From the NCBI GenBank assembly GCA_002282015.1, contig NCIJ01000002.1, positions 248,001 through 312,000 on the forward strand: 64,000 bases of DNA, written 5' to 3'. How positions within the stretch are numbered: the first letter of the stretch is position 1; every line of letters begins with the position of its first letter. Positions 24,398 through 36,145 of the stretch are shown in pieces. The position numbers were made by a program, and so were the translations under genes. The stretch is from Sulfuricurvum sp. 17-40-25 (GTDB taxonomy: Bacteria; Campylobacterota; Campylobacteria; Campylobacterales; Sulfurimonadaceae). A model generated the notes under the pieces. The model searched no databases. It saw only the letters and a program-made list of their open reading frames with translations, and was not told where the DNA came from.

Positions 24398-25865
24398 AGA
24401 GAAATTTGAGGATTTCAGCTTCGATGTTTTCTTTATCGATAACCGTGTCTTGAACGATCGGTTTTGAAAAAAGCGCTTGTATCACAGAAGGAATAGCGAT
24501 TTTTGCAGTGTGTGCGATGGATTTAAGTGCATCAATATCATTGGCATCATTCTCACCCGTAAGCGCGTTTGCAATCGTCGGTGAAAACTTCGTCCACTCT
24601 GCTGTAGAATAGACGATAGTCTTGAGTGGTTTAGTAGCACAACAATCGTATGCTTTGAAACACGTAGCCGTATGCGGATCCATCAAATACCCCGAATCAT
24701 AGGCCTCTTTGATATACCCTTTTCCCTCTGCACCATTACAATAGTCAGCCGAAAACAACTCTTGAATCTTCATGGTCTCATCATCTGTAAGAGCATAAAA
24801 ACGACTGCTTTCCAATGATTGCATAAGCTCTTTTGCACGTTTCGGACCAAAGAAATCAAACAAGATACGTTCAACGTTACTTGAGATCAAAATATCCATT
24901 GCAGGTGACGTTGTAGAAACTACTTTTTCACCACGCAGATCATAACGTCCTGTATTGATCAAACGCGTAAGTACATTATTTTCATTTGACGCAATGATGA
25001 TCTTCTCTACTGGAAGCCCCATCTTATACGCATAGTATCCGCCAAGTGCGTTTCCGAAGTTTCCGCTTGGAACGTCCAAATAGATCTTTTCACCCATCAT
25101 AATAACGTTTTGACGTACCAACTCGAGGTAACTGTGGATATGATAGATCGTTTGAAAAATAATACGTCCGAAATTAACCGAGTTCGCCGCAGAAAGAGAA
25201 ATATTTTTCGCTTTGAGTGCCGCATTAAAACTTTCAGAACTTAGCAAACGCTTTAGTGCACTTTGAGCATCATCAAAATCACCGTGAATTCCGATAACTT
25301 TGAGATTAGGTGCATCTTCTGTCACCATTTGCAAACGTTGCACATCCGATGTCCCACCATCAGGATAGAGACATACGACACGCACATTAGGACGATTTTT
25401 AAACGTTTCAAGAGCTGCTGGACCAGTATCACCGCTCGTTGCCGCTAGTATTAAATACTCATGTTCGAGCTTTTGCGCAATAGAAGACAATACAACACCA
25501 AACGGTTGTAGTGCCATGTCTTTAAACGCACGTGTCGGTCCATGATACAGTTCACTCACATACAGATCATCGCGTACCTTTACAACAGGGACAGGATTTT
25601 TTGGATCATCAAATTTATCGTACAATGCAAGTGCCTCGGCAATAACCGAAGGCTCAATATCAATGTCGAGTATTGCAAGTAAATCAGAAGCCAACTCTTT
25701 ATACGACGAGTTTAAATGCTTGGACAAAAATGTCTCTCCAAGAACCGGTAGTTCTTTAGGAACATACAATCCCCCAAAAGAGGCGATAGGACTTAAAATC
25801 GCTTCTGAAAAAGTTGTCTCTATCGGATTGACTCCGTCGTTTCCACGTGTTTCAATAAATTTCAT
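24396..25865 (-). CDS. thrC: Threonine synthase
   Basis: A 489-residue PLP enzyme converting O-phosphohomoserine to threonine. Recognisable: N-terminal TRGNDGVNPIETTFSEAIL, the PLP lysine in TRAFKDMALQPFG, ATSGDTGPAAL, and YLDVPSGNFGNALGGYYA. Length fits the longer, E. coli/yeast-like class. It follows argB by 57 bp on the same strand, and the run nadE, degT-like, lpxK, argB, thrC is probably one operon; nadE-lpxK-thrC order also occurs in C. jejuni. Confidence 0.95.
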   Translation of the reverse strand: MKFIETRGNDGVNPIETTFSEAILSPIASFGGLYVPKELPVLGETFLSKHLNSSYKELASDLLAILDIDIEPSVIAEALALYDKFDDPKNPVPVVKVRDDLYVSELYHGPTRAFKDMALQPFGVVLSSIAQKLEHEYLILAATSGDTGPAALETFKNRPNVRVVCLYPDGGTSDVQRLQMVTEDAPNLKVIGIHGDFDDAQSALKRLLSSESFNAALKAKNISLSAANSVNFGRIIFQTIYHIHSYLELVRQNVIMMGEKIYLDVPSGNFGNALGGYYAYKMGLPVEKIIIASNENNVLTRLINTGRYDLRGEKVVSTTSPAMDILISSNVERILFDFFGPKRAKELMQSLESSRFYALTDDETMKIQELFSADYCNGAEGKGYIKEAYDSGYLMDPHTATCFKAYDCCATKPLKTIVYSTAEWTKFSPTIANALTGENDANDIDALKSIAHTAKIAIPSVIQALFSKPIVQDTVIDKENIEAEILKFL

Positions 25866-25922
25866 AATACTGCTTTAGATAATTTTATGTGTGATTATAT
25901 CAAAGGGCCTCTCAGTCATGGC

Positions 25923-26774
25923 TTAGAGAGTGATCTGTGTTCCGACCCCATCAGAGGTAAATATTTCCAATAAAATAGCATGATCGATTCGCCCATCAAT
26001 AATATGTGCTTTTTTGACACCGCCATCTACTGCTTCGAGACACGCATCTACTTTTGGAACCATACCGCCATGAATCGTACCATCATCTTTTAATGCTTCG
26101 ACCTGTGCTTCACTCAATGTTGAGAGCAGTTCTTTATCATTATTGAGAACACCCGGAGTATCGGTCATAAAGATCACTTTACAAGCACCTATTGCCGCAG
26201 CAATCGCCGAAGCTGCAAGATCAGCATTGATGTTATAGCCTGGATGACCCACTGCATCATCTGCACCGATAGGGGCGATAACGGGGATAAATCCTTCGCG
26301 TAATAGATTATGGATAACATCTGCCTTTACACTCTCAACACGTCCTGTAAGTCCAAATTTAACGGCATCTTTTGGTCTTGCTTTGAGGAAATGGGCATCT
26401 TTTCCACTGATACCGATTGCTTTTGCTCCGTATGAATTGAGCAGTGAAGCTAACTCTTTATTGATCTCACCGCTTAGTACCATTTCAACAACACGCATCA
26501 CCTCAGGAGTACTGACACGTTCCCCATCAATAAACTCAGTGGGTATCTTCAAATCCTCAAGCAATTGACTAATACGACTTCCTCCACCATGAACGATCAC
26601 TACTTTTACGCCCACAAGGTGTAAAAGTACAATGTCTTGTGCAAATTTTGCTTTGAGCGCATCGGAGCTTTGTGCCGAACCGCCGTATTTGATGACGATG
26701 ATCTCATCACGAAACTCTTTGATAAACGGCATCGCGTCCATCAGTGTACGAACGGTTTCAATCTTTTCTTGCAT
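25923..26774 (-). CDS. argB: Acetylglutamate kinase
   Basis: A 283-residue amino-acid kinase that phosphorylates N-acetylglutamate in arginine synthesis. Motifs: IVIKYGGSAQ, VIVHGGGSRISQ, VIAPIGADD, NINADLAASAIAAAIGA and FMTDTPGVLNN, followed by GGMVPKVDACLEAV. The N-terminal helix (EKIETVRTLMDAMPFIKEF) is of the type that makes arginine-sensitive hexamers, so feedback inhibition is likely (inference). Overlaps lpxK by 17 bp. argD lies separately at 38.5 kb. Confidence 0.95.
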   Translation of the reverse strand: MQEKIETVRTLMDAMPFIKEFRDEIIVIKYGGSAQSSDALKAKFAQDIVLLHLVGVKVVIVHGGGSRISQLLEDLKIPTEFIDGERVSTPEVMRVVEMVLSGEINKELASLLNSYGAKAIGISGKDAHFLKARPKDAVKFGLTGRVESVKADVIHNLLREGFIPVIAPIGADDAVGHPGYNINADLAASAIAAAIGACKVIFMTDTPGVLNNDKELLSTLSEAQVEALKDDGTIHGGMVPKVDACLEAVDGGVKKAHIIDGRIDHAILLEIFTSDGVGTQITL

Positions 26775-27672
26775 TTACATACTCCCTTACAGTCTCAATT
26801 AATTGGGGATTTAATTCTAGGTCTAGTGCCAGTAACGATAGTGGCAGATTAAAAGCCGCTATTTTAACAAAGTCTTTCTGAGTAACGAGCAAACTATCCG
26901 CCCCTGTTTGTCTCAAAATAGCTTCCAGCTCTTCTTTGGTATAAAAATGGTGGTCTTCAAAATAGATTTTATCCATTACGCTTGGTAAATAGGGGTCAAG
27001 ACGTTGCGGACGTGCGATCGCCGTGACCAAAACCATTTTATTCGTTGGATTTTCGACACGAACTTGGCGAAAAAAGGAACGATTTTCATCCACCATAATA
27101 ACTTTTTTACCCTTCCATAAACGTTCACGATATGGACCGCTTGGAAGACAAAAAGAGTTCGGTGTTTCAACACTGATTACTAAATCAAGCTTTTGTATAG
27201 AGTGCTTGCCATAACCATCATCGAGAAAAACCACTTCACATCCCATGGATTTTGCCATCATAATTGCTAAATCTCGCTTTTCGCTCACGATTACCACTGC
27301 GTGAGAAAGACTCTGCGCGTACAACATTGCTTCATCACCGCTTTGTGAAACATCACACAAAATGCCATGGTTATCTTTTACAACGACGAGTCCTTTGCTC
27401 GCTCTTCCATAACCTCGTAAAATGACCGCAGGCTTTTTAAACGAACCACATAATGCACTAACCAACGGGGTCTTACCACTTCCACCTACAGTCAAGTTTC
27501 CAACACTAACTATGGGAATACCAAAATCTTTGGGGGTACTGGAAACATAACGAATCCATGCAATAAAACAATATAAAAGAGCTATTGGGTACACGAAAAA
27601 TGAAAGAAGTTTTTGAACTGTTGTGGGGTGATAAAAATACCCCTCAATCCAAAAGGTGACTAGCTGTTTCAA
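26758..27672 (-). CDS. lpxK: Tetraacyldisaccharide 4'-kinase
   Basis: A 304-residue inner-membrane kinase adding the 4'-phosphate to lipid A precursor. It has an N-terminal membrane segment (LLSFFVYPIALLYCFIAWI), the P-loop GNLTVGGSGKTPLV, VILRGYGR, GDEAMLYAQ and FLDDGYGKHSIQKDL-like sequence. Slightly shorter than the E. coli enzyme (328). It overlaps both neighbours, the DegT-like gene by 4 bp and argB by 17 bp. With lpxB at 12.3 kb this makes two lipid A genes in the window. Confidence 0.93.
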   Translation of the reverse strand: MKQLVTFWIEGYFYHPTTVQKLLSFFVYPIALLYCFIAWIRYVSSTPKDFGIPIVSVGNLTVGGSGKTPLVSALCGSFKKPAVILRGYGRASKGLVVVKDNHGILCDVSQSGDEAMLYAQSLSHAVVIVSEKRDLAIMMAKSMGCEVVFLDDGYGKHSIQKLDLVISVETPNSFCLPSGPYRERLWKGKKVIMVDENRSFFRQVRVENPTNKMVLVTAIARPQRLDPYLPSVMDKIYFEDHHFYTKEELEAILRQTGADSLLVTQKDFVKIAAFNLPLSLLALDLELNPQLIETVREYVNARKD

Positions 27673-28787
27673 ACGCGCGTTGAAGCCACTTCTAAAATTC
27701 CATCACAGATTTCATTAACTTCATCATCCGTTAATGCTGCATAGTTAGGTATAGAGAGGACCTGGCTGTAATTGCGCAGTGCAACGGGAAAATCATTAAT
27801 ACGCAATGAGTATTTAGATTTATAGTAACTCATCAAATGTAAAGGAATGTAATGCAGACCCGTTTCAATACCTAAAACAGAAAGCTCACGGGCAAATGAG
27901 TCTCGATTTTTATCGATTTTAAGTATATAAAGGGAGTAAGCATGATCCTGCATCACAACAGGAAGTGTGACATGAGGAGCCTCTGCGAGTCGTTCATTAA
28001 AAATTTCTGCAATCTCTTGCTGACGCGCAATAATGTCATCTTGCTTTTCAAGCTGTACCAAAATAGTCGCAGCATCAAGAGGACTCATTGAATACTCACT
28101 CCCGATATTGGTCACATCATAAACATATCCCAAAGCGTCATCATCCACAACCAATGCATGGTAACGTAATAGTTTTGCCCGCTCAATGATATCTTCATCA
28201 TCACTCACCAGCATCCCGCCATTACAAACATTGCGACGCAGATGCGGACTGAAATCAAAACAGGTAATATCGGCGCCCGTTGAACCGATCTTTTGCCCTT
28301 TATAGGTTGCTCCTAGTGCATCTGAAGCATCTTCAACGACTTTTACATCATAGGTTTTTGCAATTTCATACAGTCGATCAAGATCAATACTTTGACCAGC
28401 AGAGTGAGATACGATAACCGCTTTAAGTTTTTTGGATTTATGAAGTGATAAATAAGCCTCAAGCTTATCAAGATCAATACTGTACGTGTCAGGATCAATA
28501 TCAATAAACATCGGTTCCGCATCAAAATGACGCACTACTTCAGGAATTGAGGGAAACGCATTGATGGAACATAAAACCTTGTCTCCGCGTTTCAAATCAA
28601 TCGCCAACATCGCCAAATGCAATGCGCTAGTGCCATGTGATGTTGCAAGAGCATACGTTGTACCAATGTAGGCTTCAAATGCAGACTCTAGATCTTGGAC
28701 GATATCCGGTGCTTCACCGTCTAATACTTCGTCAATTTTTTCACGTTCATCACCGCCAACGTCGACTCGATAAAATGGAATACTCAT
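27669..28787 (-). CDS. DegT/DnrJ/StrS-fold protein without the PLP lysine
   Basis: A 372-residue protein of the sugar aminotransferase fold: TSHGTSALHLAMLAI, VVEDASDALGATYKG, and GGMLVSDDED after the cofactor loop. In active members that loop reads S-F-x-P-x-K-x-x-x-x-G-E-G-G with the PLP-bound lysine. Here it reads CFDFSPHLRRNVCNGG, with leucine at the expected lysine position and no other lysine in the loop. Classical transamination is therefore doubtful; dehydratase-like, isomerase or structural roles are possible. It lies between nadE and lpxK and overlaps lpxK, suggesting a link to surface glycolipids. Confidence 0.85.
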   Translation of the reverse strand: MSIPFYRVDVGGDEREKIDEVLDGEAPDIVQDLESAFEAYIGTTYALATSHGTSALHLAMLAIDLKRGDKVLCSINAFPSIPEVVRHFDAEPMFIDIDPDTYSIDLDKLEAYLSLHKSKKLKAVIVSHSAGQSIDLDRLYEIAKTYDVKVVEDASDALGATYKGQKIGSTGADITCFDFSPHLRRNVCNGGMLVSDDEDIIERAKLLRYHALVVDDDALGYVYDVTNIGSEYSMSPLDAATILVQLEKQDDIIARQQEIAEIFNERLAEAPHVTLPVVMQDHAYSLYILKIDKNRDSFARELSVLGIETGLHYIPLHLMSYYKSKYSLRINDFPVALRNYSQVLSIPNYAALTDDEVNEICDGILEVASTRV

Positions 28788-28797
28788 AGGATTCTCC

Positions 28798-29598
28798 TTA
28801 TAAAGTTATATCTCTAGGATAATTAAAATCATGATTGATCGTTCGTGATGTCAATTTTGCGATAATCGGCATCTTACGCTTGAATTGATTTTTATAGATT
28901 CGTTCAACCACCATATTCACTAATTGTGGATCTTCTCCCGCGCTGATCAACTCATCTTTGGTATGACGCAGCTCCACATAGCCTTTTAACACACGATCCA
29001 AATCAGCATATGCATAACCGATTTCAGATTCATCGCTCTGCCCTTCCCACAAATCTGCCGAAGGGGGTTTAGCAATAATAGAATCATTAATTTCTAAATA
29101 ACGCGCTAACTCAAAAACTTCGGTTTTATACAAATCACCGATGGGATTAATTGCACTTGCCAAATCGCCATACAGAGTTCCATACCCCAGCATTAATTCA
29201 CTTTTGTTACTCGTTCCTAAAACCAATGCGCCCTCACGTGCCGATACATCAAAAAGAGTGGCCATTCGTAAACGAGCCGAAAAATTTCCGACTCTTAAAG
29301 GCGACATATCACTCGTAACACACGCTCGTAGCAATGGTTCTATACTGATAACTTCACTGCGAATCTTAAATTTATCGCATAAAGCATCGGCATCGTCAAT
29401 GCTATTTTGAGATGAGTAATGTGAAGGTATCTTCACACAAAGCAGATTATCACCAAAAACTTTTTGTGCTAAAACAGCAACAACTGCCGAATCCAAACCA
29501 CCGCTAAGTCCAAGAACGACTTTTTTGAGACCTGTTTTTCGGACTTCATTGCTTAAAAAGTTTTCTAAATAATGACTGATAAGTGCGTATCTACTCAC
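28798..29598 (-). CDS. nadE: NAD+ synthetase
   Basis: A 266-residue ATP pyrophosphatase that amidates deamido-NAD+. The P-loop is GLSGGLDSAVVA, followed by LGTSNKSELMLGYGT, YGDLASAINPIGDLYKTEV and a C-terminal KRKMPIIAKL region. There is no glutaminase domain, so ammonia is the likely nitrogen source. First gene of the probable operon to thrC; the 200-bp AT-rich gap upstream presumably carries divergent promoters for nadE and fliL. Confidence 0.95.
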   Translation of the reverse strand: MSRYALISHYLENFLSNEVRKTGLKKVVLGLSGGLDSAVVAVLAQKVFGDNLLCVKIPSHYSSQNSIDDADALCDKFKIRSEVISIEPLLRACVTSDMSPLRVGNFSARLRMATLFDVSAREGALVLGTSNKSELMLGYGTLYGDLASAINPIGDLYKTEVFELARYLEINDSIIAKPPSADLWEGQSDESEIGYAYADLDRVLKGYVELRHTKDELISAGEDPQLVNMVVERIYKNQFKRKMPIIAKLTSRTINHDFNYPRDITL

Positions 29599-29799
29599 AT
29601 CACAACCTTGTTAAATTATAAACGTTTTGTATTATAACTAATATTTTGCATTAAGTTGTTAACAATTCTAAGCAGCAAGTTAATTTCTATTATAGATTAC
29701 GAAACTATGTCTTACATGATTGTATAAAAGTAATAATTCCAAATTTTCATCACTATCTTGCTACAATAAAGTAATTATTTTTAAAATCAGGAGTTGTAA

Positions 29800-30381
29800 A
29801 TGGCTGGTAAAGAACACGAAGATAAAGAAAAAGCCCCTGAGGGTGAAGAAAATAAAAAATCGGGGAATATGCTTCTGATTATTATCATTGTTGTTTTAGT
29901 ACTTATTTTAGTCATTGGTGGCGTTATATTTGCATTAATGTCAGGTAATCACGAAGCAGAAGCCGGATCAGAGGGTTCAGCACACAAAGAAGCATCTGCG
30001 CACCCTGAAGAAGCACCTACTGAGGGTGAACATGGCAAATCATCTGAGGGCGGAGGGCATGGAGGAGTTTCAACAGAAGTTGGAATCATGTTTCCTCTCG
30101 ATATATTTACCGTTAACCTCCTCTCAGAAAGTGGTAGACGCTATTTAAAAGTTGAAATGAACCTTGAGCTTGAGGGCGAAGAGCTTGCGTTGGAACTTGA
30201 AACGAAAAAACCTGTTTTACGAGATGTAATCATCCGTATCCTTTCAGGTAAATCACTCGAAGAGGTTTCAACCATCAAAGGAAAAGATACTCTCAAAGAA
30301 GAGATTGTTACCGATTTAAATCAGCGTGTCAAAGACGGAAAAATCAAAAACGTCTATTTTACTGATTTTGTAGTTCAATAA
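29800..30381 (+). CDS. fliL: Flagellar basal body-associated protein FliL
   Basis: A 193-residue single-pass membrane protein: charged cytoplasmic N-terminus (about 23 residues), one membrane helix (LLIIIIVVLVLILVIGGVIF), a long His/Glu-rich periplasmic linker, then the conserved stomatin-like domain (FPLDIFTVNLLSESGRRYLK, ELETKKPVLRDVIIRILSGK, VYFTDFVVQ). FliL surrounds stators and raises motor torque. The linker of about 50 residues, rich in Gly, His and Glu, is longer than in E. coli. The gene is followed closely by acpS, as in several Campylobacterota. Confidence 0.93.
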   Translation: MAGKEHEDKEKAPEGEENKKSGNMLLIIIIVVLVLILVIGGVIFALMSGNHEAEAGSEGSAHKEASAHPEEAPTEGEHGKSSEGGGHGGVSTEVGIMFPLDIFTVNLLSESGRRYLKVEMNLELEGEELALELETKKPVLRDVIIRILSGKSLEEVSTIKGKDTLKEEIVTDLNQRVKDGKIKNVYFTDFVVQ

Positions 30382-30388
30382 ACTGCTT

Positions 30389-30754
30389 ATGATCGGTATC
30401 GATCTCATCAAAATCGATCGCATGAAACGTCTTATTGAGCGTTTTGGCGATCGTGGACTGCAAAAGTTTCTTTCTTCAAATGAAATAGCACTCATTAAAA
30501 ATCCTAGAAATGCTGCTGGTTTTTGGGCAGCAAAAGAGGCTTGTGCCAAAGCACTTGGTTGCGGTATAGGGCATGAGTGTGGTTTCCATGATATAGTGAT
30601 TACAAAGACCTCTAAAGGTGCTCCTCAAATCTCTCTTAACGCCAAAGTGTCCGAATATTATAAAATCATAGACATCTCTCTGTCTATTACCCACGATGGC
30701 GATTACGCCATCGCGGTAGTTGCTATCGAATCACTTAACAAAGGAAAACAATGA
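30389..30754 (+). CDS. acpS: Holo-[acyl-carrier-protein] synthase
   Basis: A 121-residue phosphopantetheinyl transferase that activates acyl carrier protein using CoA. The metal and CoA residues appear as MIGIDLIKIDRM and FWAAKEACAKALGCGI; the C-terminus has LSITHDGDYAIAVV. Length is standard. It follows fliL by 7 bp and overlaps the PhnA-like gene by 4 bp. Confidence 0.95.
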   Translation: MIGIDLIKIDRMKRLIERFGDRGLQKFLSSNEIALIKNPRNAAGFWAAKEACAKALGCGIGHECGFHDIVITKTSKGAPQISLNAKVSEYYKIIDISLSITHDGDYAIAVVAIESLNKGKQ

Positions 30755-31323
30755 GTATAGAACAAACATTAATCCAAAGAAGTAACAATCAGTGTGAACT
30801 GTGTGGTGCTACTGATGACTTACGAATTTATCAAGTACTTCCAAATGACGGTTCAGCAGAACAATCCATGTATATCTGTGGCACATGTGAAAACCAAATT
30901 GAAAATCTGCAGACACTAGATGCAGACCACTGGCGCTGTCTAAACGACAGTATGTGGAGTACAACACCTGCAGTTCAAGTTATGTCATACCGCTTGCTAC
31001 AAGCACTTGGTAATCAAGAGCTATTGGATATGATGTATCTCGAAAGTGATGTAAAAGCATGGGCTGATTCAGTAGAAATAAGTGCCAATAGCACTGATGA
31101 TGAAGGAGTAACAGTTCACCGTGATAGCAACGGTACGATTTTAAAAGAAGGTGACACAGTAACCCTTATCAAAGATCTTGATGTCAAGGGTGCAGGATTC
31201 ACTGCAAAACGTGGAACAATTGTCAAAAATATACATCTAACCGATGATGCAAAATTCATCGAAGGAAAAATAAACGGAACACAGATTGTCTTGGTTGCCG
31301 CGTATATGAAAAAATCTTTGTAG
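30751..31323 (+). CDS. PhnA/YjdM family zinc-ribbon protein
   Basis: A 190-residue protein. The N-terminus is a zinc ribbon with C-x2-C pairs (CELCG and CGTCE), followed by a linker, and residues 118-190 form the PhnA small beta-barrel (DSNGTILKEGDTVTLIKDL, VKGAGFTAKRGTIVKNI, GTQIVLVAAYMKK). The name PhnA is historical; a role in phosphonate use is not established for the family. It overlaps acpS by 4 bp and is convergent with katG. Confidence 0.88.
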   Translation: MSIEQTLIQRSNNQCELCGATDDLRIYQVLPNDGSAEQSMYICGTCENQIENLQTLDADHWRCLNDSMWSTTPAVQVMSYRLLQALGNQELLDMMYLESDVKAWADSVEISANSTDDEGVTVHRDSNGTILKEGDTVTLIKDLDVKGAGFTAKRGTIVKNIHLTDDAKFIEGKINGTQIVLVAAYMKKSL

Positions 31324-31342
31324 CATAAATGTCTTAGCACCC

Positions 31343-33532
<2,190 letters not shown>

Positions 33533-33615
33533 CTAATATGTACCCTCAGCTACTTAATTAGATAAGTAGATAATAACAACATAAATTAATAGATATTATG
33601 ATTAATAAACTTAAA

Positions 33616-33629
33616 TGATAATTATTTTC
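33616..33629. promoter_or_regulatory. Possible Fur/PerR-type site upstream of katG
   Basis: TGATAATTATTTTC partly matches the 7-1-7 Fur-family inverted repeat. It lies about 90 bp before the katG start. PerR control of katG is common in this phylum, so it is plausible, but the match is imperfect and the region is very AT-rich. Confidence 0.25.
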
Positions 33630-33632
33630 TTT

Positions 33633-34802
33633 TTAGAGTCCAGGAATACGAGGTATAAATCTCATCTTAGTCCATTTATAGTACCAGCCCCACGCGATCT
33701 TCATCCAATGTCCGATAATCGGCATAGGAATCAATAGAGCCTTTGCATCATTTCGATAAACGAAACCAGCTCCGTCTCCCATATCCATCACACAAAGAAT
33801 CGTTAAATGCTCTTGATACCCTTTTGGCTCACCTTTTTTAAGACCCAATGAAATCGCATGATTATGCGCACAGTTACGTGCCATTACTTCGGCAATATGA
33901 CCTTGTTTAGCTTTCCAATCAGGTCCTTGAAGTGCCGCGACGTCACCAATGGCATACCATCCCTCAATTCCTTCAATCTCACAATAGTCATTTATACGAA
34001 TAAATCCTGCATCGTTTTGTGGCAAATCACTGGCTTTAACAATCGGATGACCATCCCCTGCTGGAATAAACATTGTCAGATCAGCTTCTAAAACACTCTT
34101 ATCCTCAAACACCACGCCCTCAGAGGTAAAGCGGCTGATTTTTTTTCCGTAACGGGTACCGATTTTGTCCCGTGTAAACATCTTCGCCATCATGGCAAGC
34201 GCTTTAGTTCCCATACGAGCACCCGGTTGAGGCATCGGGGCAAAAAATGTTAGTTCAAAACGATCCCGTACTCCTTTACCCACTAAATGATTGTGCAGAT
34301 TAAAGAGCAACTCAAAGCCAGGCCCGCCACGTACACCGCTGCTGTCTTTTGGATTTCCGCCAAAACCCAGTGCAATCTTTCCACTGCCCTTGGCAATAAT
34401 TTCATCAATACGTGTTTTAAGCATAAGTGATTGTTCCGGTGCTGCACAAATGGATAGAGTATTCTCTAGCCCATCATGTTTCATCTTACCAGAACCGATG
34501 GCGATGACCAGATGTGGTGCTTTTCGTATGCCACTGTTTTGTAGTGTTACGCTCTTTTGTTCACCACTGATCTCTACAACACTGTCTTTGGTAAATATAA
34601 AACCGTGTCGTTGCGCCAGTTTTCCAAGTGGCATAGATGCGTATTCAAACGACGTTGTTCCTAGTGGAATCCAAATCGAAATTGGATAGATGAATAAATA
34701 GTCTCGTTCACTTATCAATTCAACTTCAAATCCTTCTTTTTTGTAAAAAATAGCTGCTTCAATTGCAGCAATACCACCACCAAGGATTACTACTTTATTC
34801 AT
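33633..34802 (-). CDS. Sulfide:quinone oxidoreductase-like flavoprotein
   Basis: A 389-residue FAD enzyme from the ATG at 34802 (GGAG 8 bases before). FAD-binding blocks are VVILGGGIAAIEAAIF, the central LVIAIGSGK and WYAIGDVAALQG. It resembles SQR, which passes sulfide electrons to quinone at the membrane, and the C-terminus is basic-amphipathic (WMKIAWGWYYKWTKMRF), fitting membrane binding. In well-studied SQR a cysteine sits before the G-P-x-Y/F-E motif; here the sequence is RGGPGFELLF, with Gly. CVMDMGDGAGFVY supplies a possible second cysteine. Substrate sulfide is therefore likely but not certain. Confidence 0.75.
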   Translation of the reverse strand: MNKVVILGGGIAAIEAAIFYKKEGFEVELISERDYLFIYPISIWIPLGTTSFEYASMPLGKLAQRHGFIFTKDSVVEISGEQKSVTLQNSGIRKAPHLVIAIGSGKMKHDGLENTLSICAAPEQSLMLKTRIDEIIAKGSGKIALGFGGNPKDSSGVRGGPGFELLFNLHNHLVGKGVRDRFELTFFAPMPQPGARMGTKALAMMAKMFTRDKIGTRYGKKISRFTSEGVVFEDKSVLEADLTMFIPAGDGHPIVKASDLPQNDAGFIRINDYCEIEGIEGWYAIGDVAALQGPDWKAKQGHIAEVMARNCAHNHAISLGLKKGEPKGYQEHLTILCVMDMGDGAGFVYRNDAKALLIPMPIIGHWMKIAWGWYYKWTKMRFIPRIPGL

Positions 34803-34971
34803 AGACACTACTCCCATATATTCTTATAAAATAATTTATCATTATTTTAATTATACTATTTTTTGATTAAATATATATTTGTTGGGTAGATTTTATGACT
34901 TACAAATGGCCTATATGCTACCATTGCACCATCAGTCACATAGCGTTTTAATGGGACCATCAGGAAAACAG

Positions 34972-36144
34972 ATGAAAAATGTCACCATTACTAAAATCGC
35001 CTCCCACAAACTTAAAAGTTTTTTTTGCTGGGTCTATCAAAATGAGCTAGTCACCCCTATCGATGCTATCGATGGAGAAGTTATCGATGTATTATCCCAT
35101 AATGGTGAATTTTTAGGTCGTGGATATATCAACCAAAAAAGTAAGATCTCTGTGCGTATTCTTACTTTTGCTCAAAGAGAAATTGATCAAGATTTCTTCA
35201 CCTCACGTTTAAAGCAAGCACTCGCTAAGCGACAAAATATCGTAAACAGTTCTGATGCCTATCGTGTTGTTCACTCAGAAGCCGATTTTTTACCGGGTTT
35301 GATTGTTGATTGGTACAATGGTTATGCCGCGATACAGATCAATACACTAGGAATGGAGTGCTTTCGTAAAGAGATTATTCAAGGGTTGATAGAAGTACTA
35401 AACCCCAAGGGTATTTTTGACAAATCCGATATGAAAGTACGACAAATAGAGGGAATTGAAACTCAAAATGGCGTTATTTACGGCGAAGTCCCTCAAGAAA
35501 TCAGTATCGCTGAAAACGGCATCTCTTTTGTCGTCAATCTATATGAGGGACAAAAAACGGGGTTTTATTTAGATCAACGTCATAATCGCCAAGCCGTTGC
35601 TAAGTATATTGACAAAGATGACAAAGTATTGGATGTCTTTTGTAATGCAGGTGGATTTGGTCTGTATGCGCTCAAAAATGGAGCCCAAGTGCGTTTCGTC
35701 GACCTTGCTGATCACGCGCTGGCACAAGTCGCGCAAAATATTACCCTAAACGGTTTTGAAGAGTGTGAGATTATCAAACAAGATGCGTTTGACTTTTTGA
35801 CCCTTGAAAAAATGGGTAAAAATACCTATGACTGTATCGTTCTTGATCCTCCTCCCTTTGCCAAAACTAAAAAAGAAGCAGAAGGGGCGATCAAAGGATT
35901 TAAGTTTCTCCTCTCTGCGGCCTTGAAACTTCTGAATGAAAATGGAATCGTGGCAGTATTTTCATGCTCTCATCATGTTGCTATGAATGATTTATTGGAA
36001 CTTTCACTGGAAGCATCGACAAAAGCTCGAGTTCCTTTGGAAGTAATCGAACTATTACGAGCGGATGAAGATCATCCGTATATGCTCAATATCCCAAATT
36101 CCGCTTATCTTAGCGGTGTTGTTTTACGTAAAAGCCCCTTATAA
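34972..36144 (+). CDS. Class I SAM-dependent rRNA methyltransferase, RlmI-like
   Basis: A 390-residue protein from the ATG at 34972 (AGGA 7 bases upstream; the ORF itself is open further 5'). Residues 1-75 form a PUA domain (KLKSFFCWVYQNELV, GEVIDVLSHNGEFLGRGYIN). An EEHEE-like middle region and a Rossmann methyltransferase follow, with GQKTGFYLDQRHNR, VLDVFCNAGGFGLYA and the catalytic-region motif IVLDPPPFAK. Family members methylate cytosine-5 of 23S rRNA (RlmI makes m5C1962). Convergent with the next gene, separated by 1 bp. Confidence 0.9.
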   Translation: MKNVTITKIASHKLKSFFCWVYQNELVTPIDAIDGEVIDVLSHNGEFLGRGYINQKSKISVRILTFAQREIDQDFFTSRLKQALAKRQNIVNSSDAYRVVHSEADFLPGLIVDWYNGYAAIQINTLGMECFRKEIIQGLIEVLNPKGIFDKSDMKVRQIEGIETQNGVIYGEVPQEISIAENGISFVVNLYEGQKTGFYLDQRHNRQAVAKYIDKDDKVLDVFCNAGGFGLYALKNGAQVRFVDLADHALAQVAQNITLNGFEECEIIKQDAFDFLTLEKMGKNTYDCIVLDPPPFAKTKKEAEGAIKGFKFLLSAALKLLNENGIVAVFSCSHHVAMNDLLELSLEASTKARVPLEVIELLRADEDHPYMLNIPNSAYLSGVVLRKSPL

Positions 36145-36145
36145 C

